Shown: one piece after another, positions 18,959-31,624 of the stretch
How the letters are laid out: each line of letters starts with the position of its first letter
Numbering within the stretch: position 1 is the first letter of the stretch
Assembly: GCA_014190615.1 (NCBI GenBank)
Contig: BJGS01000001.1
Coordinates: 1-38,994, forward strand
Reading direction: 5' to 3'
From: Methylophilaceae bacterium
Lineage (GTDB): Bacteria > Pseudomonadota > Gammaproteobacteria > Burkholderiales > Methylophilaceae
Length of the DNA: 38,994 nucleotides
Translations under genes and position numbers: made by a program
The notes under the pieces: model-generated
Databases searched by the model: none
The model's input: the letters and a program-made list of their open reading frames with translations, nothing else
Told to the model about the DNA's origin: nothing

Positions 18959-20962
18959 TTATATTTTTATAAAGAAAGTTAGAAATAAAAATACGCCGAT
19001 CACCATAGCAAATGCGTAGTGATAAATATAACCTGATTGAATGACACGTATTTTTTCTGAAAGTTTTCCTATGGATCTAGCTGTTCCATTTACAAGCCAT
19101 CCATCAATAATTTTGATATCACCTATTTGCCAGAACTTTTCTCCTAAAAAGCGACTGCCGAGTGCAAAGAATTTTTCATTGAATGTATCAAAGCCATATT
19201 TATTTTCTAATATGCGATAAATGCCTTGTGTGCGACTAAAAACAAATTTAGGTAAATTTAAATTAATTTGATAACAGTAATAAGCTAAAAGAACCCCACT
19301 TGAAGCAAATAAGAAAGGTAGACTTATGATGCTATGTAATGCCATACCAAACGGTCCGTGATAAATTTCATGAAAGTGATGGCTTAAATGTGCCATCGTA
19401 GGATGCACTTCAGGATTTAAGAAAATACTTTTCGTAAAAAAACTACCAAATAACATTGGTTCAATAGTGATGTAACCGATTACAACGGATGGAATAGCAA
19501 GAAGAACTAACGGCAATGTAATACTTAAAGAACTTTCATGCGGATTATCTTTTGGACTCAAGCCATGATGGTGATCATCATGACGAGCTAATTTTTGAAG
19601 GCGCCATTTTTCTTTACCATGAAAAACAAGGAAATAAAGTCTGAATGAATAAAAAGCTGTTACAAATACACCTACCAATACAGAAAAATACGCAAAGCTA
19701 CTGCCAGCAAGATCTGACAGCTTCACAGCTTCAATTAAACTATCTTTGGAATAGAAGCCTGAAAATAATGGTGTACCTATAAGCGCTAAAGAGCCTATTA
19801 AAAAAGTAATCCATGTGATCGGCATGTATTTTCTTAAATTTCCCATGTGCTGAATGTTTTGATCATGATGCATACCTATGATGACTGACCCGGCACCTAA
19901 GAATAGAAGCGCTTTAAAAAATGCATGTGTCATTAAATGAAACATTGCGACAGAGTAAGCGGATGCTCCTAAAGCTACCGTCATGTAACCTAATTGTGAA
20001 AGTGTTGAATAAGCAATCACGCGTTTAATATCATTTTGAATGATGCCTAGTAAGCCCATGAATAAAGCAGTAATAGCTCCAATAATCATGACAAAAGAAA
20101 GCGCTGTGTCAGATAATTCAAATAAAGGTGATGTGCGTGACACCATAAAAATGCCCGCAGTCACCATTGTGGCTGCATGAATTAATGCAGATATAGGTGT
20201 AGGTCCCTCCATAGAGTCTGGAAGCCATACATGAAGAGGAACTTGTGCTGATTTACCCATCGCACCAATAAATAACAAAATACAAATGACTGTAATAACT
20301 GAAACAGGTTGGCCGAATAGCTGAATAGTATGTGCACTGATCACACCTACGTTTTTAAATACCGTCGCATAATCAAGAGAACCCGTCCAATAAAGAATCA
20401 TGGCGATACCTAAAATAAAACCAAAGTCCCCGACTCGATTAACTAAAAAAGCTTTCATATTTGCATAAATTGCAGTTGGTCTTTCAAACCAGAAACCTAT
20501 GAGAAGATAAGAAACAAGGCCTACAGCCTCCCATCCAAAAAAGAGCTGCATAAAGTTATTGCTCATCACTAGCATGAGCATTGAAAAGGTAAATAAAGAT
20601 ATATAGCTAAAGAATCTGCGATAACCTGGATCACCTTTCATATAGCCCATAGTGTAAATATGGACCATCAGCGATACAAAAGTCACAACGACCATCATCA
20701 TGGCAGTTAAATTATCAATTAAAAATCCAACTTCAAATTGATAATGTCCAGTGAGAAGCCATTGATAGATGGTCTGATTTAAAATCAAACCATTTAATGT
20801 TTCATTTAAGGTCATACATGAAAGCAGGAATGAAATAAAAACGGATGAAATAGTCATGCTTGATGCAAAAAACTCTGGAAGTTTTCGACCTAAAATACCT
20901 ACAATAAAAGAAGCAATGAGAGGTAGTAAAGGGACCGCTAGATATGAATAAATAGAATTCAC
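18959..20962 (-). CDS. nuoL: NADH-quinone oxidoreductase subunit L
   Basis: FGWEAVGLVSYLLIGFWFERPTAIYANMKAFLVNRVGDFGFILG; SAQVPLHVWLPDSMEGPTPISALIHAATMVTAG. Confidence 0.98.
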   Translation of the reverse strand: MNSIYSYLAVPLLPLIASFIVGILGRKLPEFFASSMTISSVFISFLLSCMTLNETLNGLILNQTIYQWLLTGHYQFEVGFLIDNLTAMMMVVVTFVSLMVHIYTMGYMKGDPGYRRFFSYISLFTFSMLMLVMSNNFMQLFFGWEAVGLVSYLLIGFWFERPTAIYANMKAFLVNRVGDFGFILGIAMILYWTGSLDYATVFKNVGVISAHTIQLFGQPVSVITVICILLFIGAMGKSAQVPLHVWLPDSMEGPTPISALIHAATMVTAGIFMVSRTSPLFELSDTALSFVMIIGAITALFMGLLGIIQNDIKRVIAYSTLSQLGYMTVALGASAYSVAMFHLMTHAFFKALLFLGAGSVIIGMHHDQNIQHMGNLRKYMPITWITFLIGSLALIGTPLFSGFYSKDSLIEAVKLSDLAGSSFAYFSVLVGVFVTAFYSFRLYFLVFHGKEKWRLQKLARHDDHHHGLSPKDNPHESSLSITLPLVLLAIPSVVIGYITIEPMLFGSFFTKSIFLNPEVHPTMAHLSHHFHEIYHGPFGMALHSIISLPFLFASSGVLLAYYCYQINLNLPKFVFSRTQGIYRILENKYGFDTFNEKFFALGSRFLGEKFWQIGDIKIIDGWLVNGTARSIGKLSEKIRVIQSGYIYHYAFAMVIGVFLFLTFFIKI

Positions 20963-20966
20963 GCTA

Positions 20967-21272
20967 TCATCCGTTAAGACGATTTAAATCGTCAACATTA
21001 ATAGAGCGTGTATTTCTGAAAATCAAAACAATGATCGCTAAACCTATTGCAGATTCCGCAGCTGCTACAGTTAAAATAAAGAATACAAAAATTTGGCCAG
21101 CAATATCATTTAAATAATGAGAAAAAGCTATGAAATTTATATTCACTGCAAGAAGCATTAGCTCAATAGACATCAACAATATAATGATGTTTTTTCGATT
21201 AAGAAAAATACCTACCACACTGATAGTGAATAAAATCGCAGCAAGAATAAGGTAATGAGATAAACCAATCAT
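20967..21272 (-). CDS. nuoK: NADH-quinone oxidoreductase subunit K
   Basis: [24 protein letters not shown]...[21 protein letters not shown]. Confidence 0.97.
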   Translation of the reverse strand: MIGLSHYLILAAILFTISVVGIFLNRKNIIILLMSIELMLLAVNINFIAFSHYLNDIAGQIFVFFILTVAAAESAIGLAIIVLIFRNTRSINVDDLNRLNG

Positions 21273-21895
21273 GTTCTTTCCTTTGCTTTTGGTTTGACAT
21301 ACTTTTCCTCAGATTTCATTTGTACTAATCTCACACGATCTTTCCGTTTAACCGCAATTTGATCTGCAGGATTTGTTTTTTTACTATCTTTACGATCGCG
21401 AAGTGTTAATGCGATAGCTGAAACAATCGCAATCAGTAAAACCACAGAGGCTAACTCAAAAGGTAGGACATAATCTGAATACAAGGTATTACCTATTAAT
21501 TCTGTATTAGATGCGTTTGGAAGTGTTTCAGAGAGAGGTGGCAAATTAAATTGTTTAGTTTTAAACACCATTACCATTTCAACCATCATAAGAATACCTA
21601 TAAATCCTGCCATGGGAAGATAATCCCAAAAGCCTTCCCTTAATTTATCAAGATTAATATCCAGCATCATGACCACAAAAAGAAATAAAACCATTACAGC
21701 CCCTACATAAACCAGCACTAGTGCAATAGCCAAAAATTCAGCCTGCAAAAGAAGCCAAATGCCGGCGGCATTAAAAAAAGCTAGCACCAAAGAAAGCGCT
21801 GCAGTCACAGGATTTCTAGATGTGATTACACTTAATCCTGAAGCTATGAGCACTAATGACAATACGAAAAATACAAAATCTTTAAATTCAATCAT
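21269..21895 (-). CDS. nuoJ: NADH-quinone oxidoreductase subunit J
   Basis: [52 protein letters not shown]. Confidence 0.97.
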   Translation of the reverse strand: MIEFKDFVFFVLSLVLIASGLSVITSRNPVTAALSLVLAFFNAAGIWLLLQAEFLAIALVLVYVGAVMVLFLFVVMMLDINLDKLREGFWDYLPMAGFIGILMMVEMVMVFKTKQFNLPPLSETLPNASNTELIGNTLYSDYVLPFELASVVLLIAIVSAIALTLRDRKDSKKTNPADQIAVKRKDRVRLVQMKSEEKYVKPKAKERT

Positions 21896-21898
21896 AGA

Positions 21899-22390
21899 TT
21901 ATCGATATCTTTCATCTTGTGCGCGATCTTCTGCAATTTGTTTTTCGTACTTATCGCCAACGGCAAGTAGCATTTCTTTTGTATAAATTAAATCACCCCT
22001 TGATTCACCGTGATAATCTAAAATTCTTGTTTCAACAATTGAATCCACAGGGCAAGATTCCTCACAAAAACCACAAAAGATACATTTGGTAAGATCAATG
22101 TCATAACGTGTTGTACGTCTTGTTTTATCTTCACGCTCTTCTGACTCAATCGTAATAGCCATCGCTGGACAAACTGCTTCACATAATTTACATGCAATAC
22201 AGCGCTCTTCTCCATTTGCGTATCGACGAAGCGCGTGAAGCCCTCTAAAACGATTAGATTGTGGAGTTTTTTCTTCTGGATATTGCACAGTAATTTTTCT
22301 TGCAAAGAAGTAGCGCCCAGTGAGAAGCATCCCCTTTAGAAGTTCAATGAGCATCAAGCTTGATAAAAATTGTTTAGTTTTTTTAATCAT
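21899..22390 (-). CDS. nuoI: NADH-quinone oxidoreductase subunit I
   Basis: Two 4Fe-4S motifs: [16 protein letters not shown] and [16 protein letters not shown]. Confidence 0.98.
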   Translation of the reverse strand: MIKKTKQFLSSLMLIELLKGMLLTGRYFFARKITVQYPEEKTPQSNRFRGLHALRRYANGEERCIACKLCEAVCPAMAITIESEEREDKTRRTTRYDIDLTKCIFCGFCEESCPVDSIVETRILDYHGESRGDLIYTKEMLLAVGDKYEKQIAEDRAQDERYR

Positions 22391-23422
22391 TTAATGGAAT
22401 AAATATCCCCATGAGGTTTGCATCATGCCGCCAATAAAAACTATCCAAGCGATCGTAATTGGAATAAAAATTTTCCAGCCTAATCGCATAATTTGATCGT
22501 ATCGATAGCGAGGGAATGTTGCTCTAAACCATATAAAACAAAATAATAAAAACGCAACCTTAATAAGTAGCCATAAAAAACTATCTGGGATAAATGGTAT
22601 CGGTGATAACCAACCACCTAGAAACATTAATGCTGCCAACATAGAAACTAAGATCATATTTGCATATTCTGCTAAGAAAAATACTGCAAAAGCCATGCCC
22701 GAGTACTCCACATGGAATCCAGCTACAATTTCTGACTCCCCTTCTGCCACATCAAATGGAGCGCGATTTGTTTCTGCAACTGCACTAATAAAATAGATAA
22801 TAAATAAAGGAAATAAAGGCCAGACATACCAATGCCAGAATCCGCCTGCTTGACCCATTACAATTTTTCCTAAATTGAGACTGTTAGCGCACATTAAAAC
22901 GCCTACTAATGTAAATCCCATGGCAATTTCATAAGATACAATTTGTGCAGCAGACCGCAAGCTTCCAAGAAAAGCATATTTTGAATTTGAAGCCCAGCCA
23001 GCAATAATTACTCCATATACAGCAATGGATGTCATAGCTAAGATATATAAAAGACTTGCATCAATATCGGCAATTACTAAATTTAAATCAAAAGGAATTA
23101 CAGCCCATGCTGCAAATGCAGGAGCAATTGCTAAAACGGGTGCTAAGAAAAATAAAACTTTATTAGATGCTGTAGGAAGAATGATTTCCTTGAATAAAAG
23201 TTTTAATGCATCGGCAATAGGTTGAAGCAAACCAAAATAACCTACACGATTCGGCCCTATACGCACTTGCATGAAGCCAATTACTTTTCTTTCAAAATAA
23301 GTTAAATAAGCAACTGATATCATTAAGGGGAGAACAACGGCTACAATCTTTAAAAGTATCCAGAATGTCTTCGCTATACTAGGTCCCCATAACCCAAAAA
23401 CAGATGTCATTAAAGCGTCCAT
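22391..23422 (-). CDS. nuoH: NADH-quinone oxidoreductase subunit H
   Basis: [58 protein letters not shown]. Confidence 0.98.
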   Translation of the reverse strand: MDALMTSVFGLWGPSIAKTFWILLKIVAVVLPLMISVAYLTYFERKVIGFMQVRIGPNRVGYFGLLQPIADALKLLFKEIILPTASNKVLFFLAPVLAIAPAFAAWAVIPFDLNLVIADIDASLLYILAMTSIAVYGVIIAGWASNSKYAFLGSLRSAAQIVSYEIAMGFTLVGVLMCANSLNLGKIVMGQAGGFWHWYVWPLFPLFIIYFISAVAETNRAPFDVAEGESEIVAGFHVEYSGMAFAVFFLAEYANMILVSMLAALMFLGGWLSPIPFIPDSFLWLLIKVAFLLFCFIWFRATFPRYRYDQIMRLGWKIFIPITIAWIVFIGGMMQTSWGYLFH

Positions 23423-23423
23423 C

Positions 23424-25814
23424 TTAAGATGGACTCCCTGAAGTCATTTTTTTGACTGTAACATCGCCCCAAATGTCGCCTAAATTTGCTGTTTCATCAA
23501 TGCCACTTGGAATGAAGATAGATCCTTCTGGGATCCCTATATCTTCAATCACAATAAGACTAATTGATTGACTACCTTGAATTACTTTAATTTTGTCGTT
23601 TGTTTTAAGTCTTAATCCCTTCATTTCTATAGGATGAAGTTTTGCAATCGCTTTTGTCTTTTGGATTGCCACTTGTAAAGATGGCGCCCTTCTTACAATC
23701 GAGTCAATTCGATACTGATGAATTTCACCCACACGAGTAAATTGTTTAGGCTTAGATAAGCGAATCTTGTAATCATTTTTAATATTAATTTCATTAGACA
23801 ATTCTTTTGAAATAAACTGACTTTTAATCTTAATGTGCGCATTCTTAACATCTAAGCTAGATTCGTAATCAAATCCATCTAAGCCTAGATGATTAGCTAA
23901 TACTCTTAAAACTTTCCATGCTGGTCTAGACTGCCCCAAAGGCTGAGTAACCGCTGTGAAACTTTGTACTCTACCTTCCATATTAATAATCGTGCCAGAA
24001 GACTCTGTAAATGGAGAAATAGGCAAAAGGACATCAGCATCATTAAGATATTTAGACTGGTAAGAAGTTAACGCAACAGTAAAATTTGAAAAGGTAATAG
24101 CATCTTTCATTAATTGCGCATTTGACGAATCTAGTTGAGGTTCGATATTTAGCAAAAGATAAGCTTTTAATTTTTTCTCGAACATAGTCCGAGCATTTAA
24201 ACCGCCTTTTTCCGGTAAAACATTTGCAGCTTCAAGACCTACACTATTTAAATGTGACGGCAATACTCCAAATGAAGCTTGAGATAATTTTGAAATTTCA
24301 AAAGCAAGTTTATAAATAGTTGAATAATCCGGATGTTCTTCAGCTAACTGTCCTAATAATAAAGATGTATTACTTTTCTTGCCCTCTAAAACATTTTTCA
24401 TTAAATGTTGCGCTATTGCATCACTTGTTTTATCTGATTTAATTTTTTCAAGATCTGCTTTAATAAATTTAATATCTTTCTTTAAAACACCTTTTAACTC
24501 TGTCATTGATTTTAGAATTTTTGCCAGTTCTTGAGGCAGCTTATGAGTTGTTTGAATAACTTTTTCAGTCACAGTCATTAATGGATCACAGTCTATTGGA
24601 TTAACTATAAAAAGCTTTGCGCCGTGATTCACTGCTTTACGAATTCTTGAAGTTAATAAAGGCTGTTCATTTCTTAAATTACTGCCAATAACAAAGAACT
24701 GATCAAAATTCCCTATTGAGGCAATATGGTTTCCTAACCAATGAGCGCCTTGATGTTGCATTGAAAAATCAGATTGACGAATGCGATGATCGATATTAAA
24801 AGATTTTATTGATGTACTTATTTTTTTAGCTAATATGCCTTCTTCGCAAGAGCTTTGAGGTGAAATAAGTATGCCTAACTCTTCTGGGCCTTCATTATTT
24901 AGGAGAAGTTTTAACTTTTCACTCACAATAGTTAAAGCAGTTTCCCAGTCAGATTCTTTCCATTGACCTTTTTCTTTGATCATAGGAACTTGTAATCGAT
25001 CTTCGCTATTTAAACCTTCGTATGAAAAACGGTCCCGATCAGAAATCCAACATTCGTTAATGGATTCGTCTTCACGAGGAAGCATTCTAATAACTTTGTT
25101 TTGTTTAATATGTGCCTCAAGCGGCGAACCTAAACTATCATGGTGCGCTAAAGTTGGCCTTCTAATAAGCTCCCATGTACGAGCTTTATATCTAAATGGT
25201 TTGCTTGTAAGGGCTCCTACAGGACATAAATCAATGATATTTCCGGAAAGCTCTGATTGGATCGAACGATCGACATAGGCTGTTATTTCGGAATGTTCGC
25301 CACGACCAACCATGCCGAGCTCCATCATACCCCCTACTTCCTGCAAAAATCTCACGCATCGAGTGCACTGAATGCATCGCGTCATATCTGTAGAAATTAA
25401 AGGGCCTATATTTTTATTAAATACGACTCGTTTTTCTTCTTTATATCGCGTTTTCCCACTTCCAAATGCAACCGCTGTGTCTTGAAGTTCACATTCACCT
25501 CCTTGATCACAAATTGGGCAATCAAGCGGATGATTGATAAGTAAAAATTCCATCACACTTTGCTGAGCCTCGATGGCCATTTTAGATTGTGTTGAAACTT
25601 TCATACCATCAGCAACTAATGTTGCGCAGGCCGGTTTTGGATTATTAAATTTTTCAACATCAACTAAACACATGCGGCAATTTGCAGCAATCGATAGTTT
25701 TTTGTGATAACAAAAACGGGGAATTGGAATGCCAGCTTTATCGGCAGCAGCAATAATTGTCGTATTTTTTTCTACTTCAATTTTCTTGCCATCTATTTCA
25801 ATTGTTATTTTCAT
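23424..25814 (-). CDS. nuoG: NADH-quinone oxidoreductase subunit G
   Basis: N-terminal 2Fe-2S ferredoxin domain, [27 protein letters not shown]-terminal molybdopterin oxidoreductase-like region. Confidence 0.97.
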   Translation of the reverse strand: MKITIEIDGKKIEVEKNTTIIAAADKAGIPIPRFCYHKKLSIAANCRMCLVDVEKFNNPKPACATLVADGMKVSTQSKMAIEAQQSVMEFLLINHPLDCPICDQGGECELQDTAVAFGSGKTRYKEEKRVVFNKNIGPLISTDMTRCIQCTRCVRFLQEVGGMMELGMVGRGEHSEITAYVDRSIQSELSGNIIDLCPVGALTSKPFRYKARTWELIRRPTLAHHDSLGSPLEAHIKQNKVIRMLPREDESINECWISDRDRFSYEGLNSEDRLQVPMIKEKGQWKESDWETALTIVSEKLKLLLNNEGPEELGILISPQSSCEEGILAKKISTSIKSFNIDHRIRQSDFSMQHQGAHWLGNHIASIGNFDQFFVIGSNLRNEQPLLTSRIRKAVNHGAKLFIVNPIDCDPLMTVTEKVIQTTHKLPQELAKILKSMTELKGVLKKDIKFIKADLEKIKSDKTSDAIAQHLMKNVLEGKKSNTSLLLGQLAEEHPDYSTIYKLAFEISKLSQASFGVLPSHLNSVGLEAANVLPEKGGLNARTMFEKKLKAYLLLNIEPQLDSSNAQLMKDAITFSNFTVALTSYQSKYLNDADVLLPISPFTESSGTIINMEGRVQSFTAVTQPLGQSRPAWKVLRVLANHLGLDGFDYESSLDVKNAHIKIKSQFISKELSNEINIKNDYKIRLSKPKQFTRVGEIHQYRIDSIVRRAPSLQVAIQKTKAIAKLHPIEMKGLRLKTNDKIKVIQGSQSISLIVIEDIGIPEGSIFIPSGIDETANLGDIWGDVTVKKMTSGSPS

Positions 25815-27130
25815 TTAGCCTTAACCATTGAGTGACCATGTTGAATAAAATACTCAAACTCGGGTCTGAAGTGTTTAATGAAACTCAGGACAGGGGTTGC
25901 AGCTGAATCGCCTAAAGCACATATAGTTCTTCCAGAAATCTTTTTACTTACGTCTGTTAAAAGATCTAGATCGTCCATTGTGCCTTTGCCATCTACAATT
26001 CTTTTAATTACACGATAAACCCAACCTGTCCCTTCGCGACATGGCGTGCATTGGCCACAGGATTCTTCATAAAAGAAATAAGAAAGACGTTTGAGCGCAC
26101 TCACCATACAAGTAGAATCATCCATGATAATTACAGAACCAGCACCTAAGCTTGAACCTACTTTTTGAAGTCCATCGTAATCCATAGTTGCATTTTCAAT
26201 TAATGCTGCAGGTAAAACAGCCGTTGAGGGGCCGCCAGGAATGACTGCTTTTAATTTTCTTCGATGCCAAACGCCTCCTGCCATTTTTAATAATTCATTA
26301 AATGGAGTACCCATTTTAATTTCATAATTACCTGGCTTTTCAACATGGCCTGATACAGAAAATAATTTAACGCCACCGGAATTCTCCACGCCTAAATCTT
26401 GAAATGCTTGTCCGCCGTGTTCCAAAATCCAAGGTACAGATGCAAATGTTTCTGTATTATTTACATTAGTGGGCTTTCCATAAATACCATAAGTGGCCGG
26501 GAATGGAGGCTTATAGCGCGGCTGGCCTTTTTTTCCTTCAATGGATTCAATAAGCGCTGTCTCTTCTCCGCAAATATAAGCGCCATAACCATGGAATGCA
26601 TACAAATCAAAACTAAAGTCTGAGCCTAAAATATTTTCACCAAGGAAGCCATATGCTTTTGCTTCGTCGAGAGCTTTTTCAAAAAGTTCATATTCGAACC
26701 AAATCTCGCCATGAATATAGTTATAGCCTATACGTGTTCCCATCACATATGCTGCTATTGCCATGCCCTCAATAAGTTGGTGTGGGTTATATCTCAAGAT
26801 ATCTCGATCCTTAAATGTGCCCGGCTCTCCTTCATCAGAATTACATACAAGATATTTCATGCCTTCGTAATCGCGAGACATAAAAGACCATTTGATCGAG
26901 GTAGGGAAACCTGCACCACCACGACCTCTTAATCCTGAAATTTTTAATTCGGCCAAAATAGCTTCTGGTTTAACGTTCGTTTTGAGAATTTTTTTAAGCT
27001 GTTCGTAACCACCCATTTTCAAATAAGTATCGATTGAACTAGGGTCTTCATGCACCATAGTTCTTAAGCAAACCAAGTCTTGGTTTGGAAAAATTTTAGA
27101 TGGTTTAATAATGTCGATTTGCTTTACCAT
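25811..27130 (-). CDS. nuoF: NADH-quinone oxidoreductase subunit F
   Basis: [62 protein letters not shown]. Confidence 0.98.
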   Translation of the reverse strand: MVKQIDIIKPSKIFPNQDLVCLRTMVHEDPSSIDTYLKMGGYEQLKKILKTNVKPEAILAELKISGLRGRGGAGFPTSIKWSFMSRDYEGMKYLVCNSDEGEPGTFKDRDILRYNPHQLIEGMAIAAYVMGTRIGYNYIHGEIWFEYELFEKALDEAKAYGFLGENILGSDFSFDLYAFHGYGAYICGEETALIESIEGKKGQPRYKPPFPATYGIYGKPTNVNNTETFASVPWILEHGGQAFQDLGVENSGGVKLFSVSGHVEKPGNYEIKMGTPFNELLKMAGGVWHRRKLKAVIPGGPSTAVLPAALIENATMDYDGLQKVGSSLGAGSVIIMDDSTCMVSALKRLSYFFYEESCGQCTPCREGTGWVYRVIKRIVDGKGTMDDLDLLTDVSKKISGRTICALGDSAATPVLSFIKHFRPEFEYFIQHGHSMVKAK

Positions 27131-27604
27131 TTATTTAAGGCTCGCTATGAGCTTGTCAATTTTTTCAGTGGTTAAATGTTCGTGCATTGTGTGATTATTT
27201 ACTAAACATAAAGGTGCGCCGCTGCATGCGCCCATACACTCACCTTCTTTGAGTGAAAATTTTTTGTCTTTAGTTATCTCACCGAAACTAATGCCTAATT
27301 TTTTTTCTAAATGATGCACAATCTCAAATGAATTTCTCAACATGCATGAAATATTTGTACATACAGTAATCTGGTATTTACCTTTTGATTCCAAATTGAA
27401 CATGTTATAAAACGTCGCAACTTCCATAGCTGCTATTTCTGGCATACCAAGATAATTTGCTACATCTGAAATATGTTCGTGAGTAAGCCACCCATGTCTC
27501 GTCTGAACTATTCGTAATGCTGCAATCACTGCAGATTGCTTTTGATTGTCAGGAAACTTTTTTAATTCTTTATTAATTAATTTAATGTCATCAGCATGTA
27601 TCAT
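27131..27604 (-). CDS. nuoE: NADH-quinone oxidoreductase subunit E
   Basis: 2Fe-2S thioredoxin-like fold: TVCTNISCMLRNS...EGECMGACSGAPLCLVN. ATG at 27604 preferred over the track start at 27658, which overlaps nuoD. Confidence 0.95.
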   Translation of the reverse strand: MIHADDIKLINKELKKFPDNQKQSAVIAALRIVQTRHGWLTHEHISDVANYLGMPEIAAMEVATFYNMFNLESKGKYQITVCTNISCMLRNSFEIVHHLEKKLGISFGEITKDKKFSLKEGECMGACSGAPLCLVNNHTMHEHLTTEKIDKLIASLK

Positions 27605-27608
27605 TTTT

Positions 27609-28859
27609 TTACCGATCAATCTCACCAAATACAATATCTTGTGTACCAATGATGGCAACTAAGTCAGAAATCATATGGCCACGTGTCATTTCGTCTAGCG
27701 CTGCTAAATGCGGAAAACCTGCGGCACGAATTTTTAAGCGATATGGTTTATTCGCACCATCTGAAACTAAATAAATACCAAACTCACCCTTAGGATGTTC
27801 GACTGCTGCATAAGCTTCGCCTGCTGGAATATGAAAGCCTTCTGTAAATAATTTAAAGTGATGGATCATGGCTTCCATGTCTTCTTTCATGGCAGCTCGA
27901 TTGGGAGGTGCTACTTTATGGTTATCACTAATCACAGGGCCTGGATTTTTTCTTAACCAGTCTATACATTGCTTAATAATGTGATTAGATTGTCTAAATT
28001 CTTCGATACGGACAAGATATCGATCGTAACAATCGCCATTAACGCCTACAGGAATATCAAAATCAAGTTTGTCATATACTTCGTAAGGTTGTTTTTTTCT
28101 TAAATCCCATGCAATACCAGATCCTCTTAGCATTGGGCCGGTCATACCAAGGGCAATTGCGCGATCAGGATCAACCACGCCAATACCAACAGTACGTTGT
28201 TTCCATATACGGTTATCTGTTAATAAAGTTTCATACTCATCTACATATGTTGGAAAGCGATTTGCAAAGTCTTCAATAAAATCTAAAAGCGAGCCACTAC
28301 GATTTTGATTTAAACCATCTAATTCTTTTTTGTTTTTCAACGAAGATTCGTATTGAGGCATGCGATCAGGGAGGTCACGATAAACGCCACCAGGTCGATA
28401 GTAAGCTGCGTGCATTCTCGCACCTGATGCTGCTTCATAACAATCGAAGAGATCTTCTCTTTCTCGGAATGCGTATAAAAATACCGTCATAGCTCCGACA
28501 TCAAGTGCATGTGCACCCAGCCATAATAAATGATTTAAGATACGCGTAATTTCATCAAACATGACACGAATATATTGTGCGCGAATTGGTACATCGATAT
28601 TAAGTAGTTTTTCAATAGCTAAAACATAAGCATGCTCATTTGCCATCATAGATACGTAATCTAAACGATCCATATAAGGAACGGTTTGCAAATAAGTTCT
28701 GTTTTCAGCTAACTTCTCTGTACCACGATGAAGCAGTCCAATATGAGGATCTGCGCGTTGTATAACTTCACCATCTAACTCTAATACTAATCGCAAAACA
28801 CCATGTGCTGCAGGGTGTTGCGGGCCAAAATTCATCGTATAGTTTCTAATCTCAGCCAT
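27609..28859 (-). CDS. nuoD: NADH-quinone oxidoreductase subunit D
   Basis: [53 protein letters not shown] at 28859 preferred over the track start at 28877; overlaps the end of nuoC by 8 nt. Confidence 0.97.
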   Translation of the reverse strand: MAEIRNYTMNFGPQHPAAHGVLRLVLELDGEVIQRADPHIGLLHRGTEKLAENRTYLQTVPYMDRLDYVSMMANEHAYVLAIEKLLNIDVPIRAQYIRVMFDEITRILNHLLWLGAHALDVGAMTVFLYAFREREDLFDCYEAASGARMHAAYYRPGGVYRDLPDRMPQYESSLKNKKELDGLNQNRSGSLLDFIEDFANRFPTYVDEYETLLTDNRIWKQRTVGIGVVDPDRAIALGMTGPMLRGSGIAWDLRKKQPYEVYDKLDFDIPVGVNGDCYDRYLVRIEEFRQSNHIIKQCIDWLRKNPGPVISDNHKVAPPNRAAMKEDMEAMIHHFKLFTEGFHIPAGEAYAAVEHPKGEFGIYLVSDGANKPYRLKIRAAGFPHLAALDEMTRGHMISDLVAIIGTQDIVFGEIDR

Positions 28860-29445
28860 TGTGGAAACCTTCTTCACGAATGATGCGCGGGACGTTATTT
28901 CTTTCTTCGATTGAAACAGGTTGATAAATTACGCGTTTTTGTGCGTCGTCATAACGGACTTCAACTTTACCAATCATCGGAAAATCTTTTCGAAATGGAT
29001 ACCCTACAAAACCATAATCAGTGAGTATGCGTCTAAGATCAGGGTGGTCAGTAAACATGAAACCAAATAAATCAAATGCTTCCCTTTCATACCAATTAGC
29101 AACTGGCCATAAATCAATGACCGATGGAAATAAGGGAAAGTCTTCTTCCTTAGAAAAAGTTCTTACACGAATACGATGATTATGTTCGATAGATAAAAAA
29201 TGATAAACCACGGCAAAGCGAGGTTTCGTCCAAGTGCCCTCACCATAATCTTTATAGTCAACGCCGCAAAGATCAATCAATTGCTGAAATTTAAATGTCT
29301 TGTGCTCTTTTAAAGTTTTGAAAGTAGACAAGAGATTGTCGATCTTTACTTCGATTGTGAGTTCGTTATGCTCTATAGATGTATGGCTTAATTCTTTACC
29401 AAAAACTGATTTTATTTCTTTAAGTAGTGTTTCGACTGAACTCAT
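28852..29445 (-). CDS. nuoC: NADH-quinone oxidoreductase subunit C
   Basis: [45 protein letters not shown]. Confidence 0.97.
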   Translation of the reverse strand: MSSVETLLKEIKSVFGKELSHTSIEHNELTIEVKIDNLLSTFKTLKEHKTFKFQQLIDLCGVDYKDYGEGTWTKPRFAVVYHFLSIEHNHRIRVRTFSKEEDFPLFPSVIDLWPVANWYEREAFDLFGFMFTDHPDLRRILTDYGFVGYPFRKDFPMIGKVEVRYDDAQKRVIYQPVSIEERNNVPRIIREEGFHNG

Positions 29446-29448
29446 AAA

Positions 29449-29925
29449 TTAACGCGCAATCGTATTTGTACGTTTAATTTTATTTTGAAGCTGAATAATT
29501 CCAAACATGAGAGCTTCAGCTGTGGGTGGGCAACCCGGAACATAAACATCCACTGGAACAATACGATCGCAACCACGAACGACTGAATAAGAGTAATGAT
29601 AGTAACCGCCGCCATTTGCGCATGAGCCCATCGAAATGACCCAACGTGGCTCTGCCATTTGATCGTAAACTTTTCTTAATGCAGGCGCCATTTTATTCAC
29701 TAAGGTGCCTGCTACAATCATCACGTCTGACTGTCTTGGGCTTGGTCTAAATACAATACCAAATCGATCTAAGTCATATCGAGCTGCGCCAGCATGCATC
29801 ATTTCAACCGCGCAACAAGCTAACCCAAAGGTCATAGGCCATAAGGAGCCCGTGCGAGTGTAATTAATAAGGGTATCTAGATTTGTGGTAACAAACCCTT
29901 TTTCCATGACGCCTTCAATACTCAT
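29449..29925 (-). CDS. nuoB: NADH-quinone oxidoreductase subunit B
   Basis: [18 protein letters not shown]...[42 protein letters not shown]. Confidence 0.98.
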   Translation of the reverse strand: MSIEGVMEKGFVTTNLDTLINYTRTGSLWPMTFGLACCAVEMMHAGAARYDLDRFGIVFRPSPRQSDVMIVAGTLVNKMAPALRKVYDQMAEPRWVISMGSCANGGGYYHYSYSVVRGCDRIVPVDVYVPGCPPTAEALMFGIIQLQNKIKRTNTIAR

Positions 29926-29928
29926 ATA

Positions 29929-30285
29929 TTATTCCCAGTCAAGGGCGCCTTTCATCCATTCATAAATAAATCCAACCACCAAAATAGCCAGGAAAATCAT
30001 CATGGCAATAAATCCAAACATACCAATTTTTTGAATCACAACTGCCCAAGGGAAAAGAAATGTGATTTCAAGATCGAATAGAATAAAGAGAATAGCGACA
30101 AGATAATATCGGACATCGAATTTCATACGCGCATCTTCGAATGCTTCAAAACCACATTCGTATGGAGAATTTTTTTCGCTATCAGGTTTATTAGGGGAGA
30201 GAATGCTGCCGATTAGTAGTGGCCCTGCACCAACCGCAAGTCCTACACATATGAACAATAAAATTGGAAAATAATTTTCCAGCAC
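29929..30285 (-). CDS. nuoA: NADH-quinone oxidoreductase subunit A
   Basis: [43 protein letters not shown]. Confidence 0.98.
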   Translation of the reverse strand: MLENYFPILLFICVGLAVGAGPLLIGSILSPNKPDSEKNSPYECGFEAFEDARMKFDVRYYLVAILFILFDLEITFLFPWAVVIQKIGMFGFIAMMIFLAILVVGFIYEWMKGALDWE

Positions 30286-30323
30286 ACCGATTCCTTAAAA
30301 AAATATTGCCTGATTTTCTTATT

Positions 30324-30408
30324 TGGTGCCGTCGGAGAGACTCGAACTCTCACGACTTTCGTCACTACCCCCTCAAGATAGCGTGTCTACCAATTCCACC
30401 ACGACGGC
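30324..30408 (-). tRNA. tRNA-Leu(GAG)
   Basis: Reverse complement GCCGTCGTGGTGGAATTGGTAGACACGCTATCTTGAGGGGGTAGTGACGAAAGTCGTGAGAGTTCGAGTCTCTCCGACGGCACCA; class II tRNA with variable arm. Confidence 0.96.
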
Positions 30409-30427
30409 TTTATAGATTTAACAGTCT

Positions 30428-30781
30428 CTATTTTGGGATATTTTGAGCGCCATTTGATGAATTCGACTGAGCTTCACCGCTTTTAGTTTCAGGAGATTTT
30501 TGCACTTCTGATGATGTCTCAGTTGCTTTCACCACACTTCCGCTACCTGATTTTTGACCTGCGATAAATGCTAGGGAAATGCTGGTCAGAAAAAAGACTA
30601 AAACAAATATTGCTGTTGTTCTGCTTAAAAAATTAGATGAGCCGCTTACGCCAAATAAGCTTCCTGACGAACCGCTTCCAAAAGCAGCGCCCATATCAGC
30701 ACCTTTGCCATGTTGCATCAGCACCAAGCCAATGAGAGCCAAGCATGCAATCACATGAATAATCGTTACTAAATTTTCCAT
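30428..30781 (-). CDS. secG: Preprotein translocase subunit SecG
   Basis: VTIIHVIACLALIGLVLMQHGKGADMGAAFGSGSSGSLFGVSGSSNFLSRTTA. Confidence 0.96.
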   Translation of the reverse strand: MENLVTIIHVIACLALIGLVLMQHGKGADMGAAFGSGSSGSLFGVSGSSNFLSRTTAIFVLVFFLTSISLAFIAGQKSGSGSVVKATETSSEVQKSPETKSGEAQSNSSNGAQNIPK

Positions 30782-30799
30782 AATCCTATTTTCTTTGAT

Positions 30800-31552
30800 T
30801 TATATTTCGGCCGAATGACATATAGACTGGAAATCACTGGCATTTAAAGAAGCTCGCCCTACGAGTCCGCCGTCTACGTCTGGCATAGAGAATAATTGTA
30901 ACGCATTTTGAGGGTTTACGCTCCCTCCATAGATGATTTTGAGGCTCTTTCCAACCTTAGCATTTGGGGATAATTTCTCGCGAATAAACTGGTGCATCGT
31001 CTGAGCTTGTTCTGGGGAAGCTGCCATATCACTGCCTATCGCCCATACAGGCTCATAGGCAATGATAGTTTCATCAAAGATATCTTCACCATACATTTCA
31101 ACTATGGTATCCAGCTGCTTGGAAACTACTTTTTCCATAATGCCGGCTTCTCTCTCAATTAAGCTTTCACCTACACACAAAATGGGTGTCATATCTGCTT
31201 GTTTAACCATCATAAGTTTAGTGGCAATATTTTCATCAGACTCACAATAAGCTGTGCTTCGCTCGGAATGACCAATAATCACGTAGCTTGCTCCAAATTC
31301 TTTCAGCATGGATACGCTCACTTCGCCCGTAAAAGCCCCTGATTCGAATTTAGCAACATTCTGCGCACCCCAACGAATAGAAGAGTTTTTTAAATAAGAT
31401 TGCGTCTGAAATAAATAAGGATATGGCGCACATATAACGATATCTGTGGAGATCTTTTGAGGTATCTTTTCTACCAAGGCTTTAAGAAGTGCTTCATTAG
31501 AAGCCAAAGAACCATTCATTTTCCAATTACCTACAACAATTTTACGTCTCAT
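30800..31552 (-). CDS. tpiA: Triosephosphate isomerase
   Basis: MRRKIVVGNWKMNGS, YVIIGHSERS, IIAYEPVWAIGS, IIYGGSVNPQN. ATG at 31552 preferred over the track start at 31606. Confidence 0.97.
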   Translation of the reverse strand: MRRKIVVGNWKMNGSLASNEALLKALVEKIPQKISTDIVICAPYPYLFQTQSYLKNSSIRWGAQNVAKFESGAFTGEVSVSMLKEFGASYVIIGHSERSTAYCESDENIATKLMMVKQADMTPILCVGESLIEREAGIMEKVVSKQLDTIVEMYGEDIFDETIIAYEPVWAIGSDMAASPEQAQTMHQFIREKLSPNAKVGKSLKIIYGGSVNPQNALQLFSMPDVDGGLVGRASLNASDFQSICHSAEI

Positions 31553-31624
31553 GACACTCTCTTCATTAGTTTGTTGAATTTTACTTTGTTGAGACAAGAT
31601 GGGCAATTACGCTATGACCCTCTT

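Noticed and set aside
15715-30285. Complete nuoA-N operon as a possible novelty
   Set aside because: Standard betaproteobacterial gene order with separate nuoC and nuoD; ordinary apart from the DUF2818-like neighbour.
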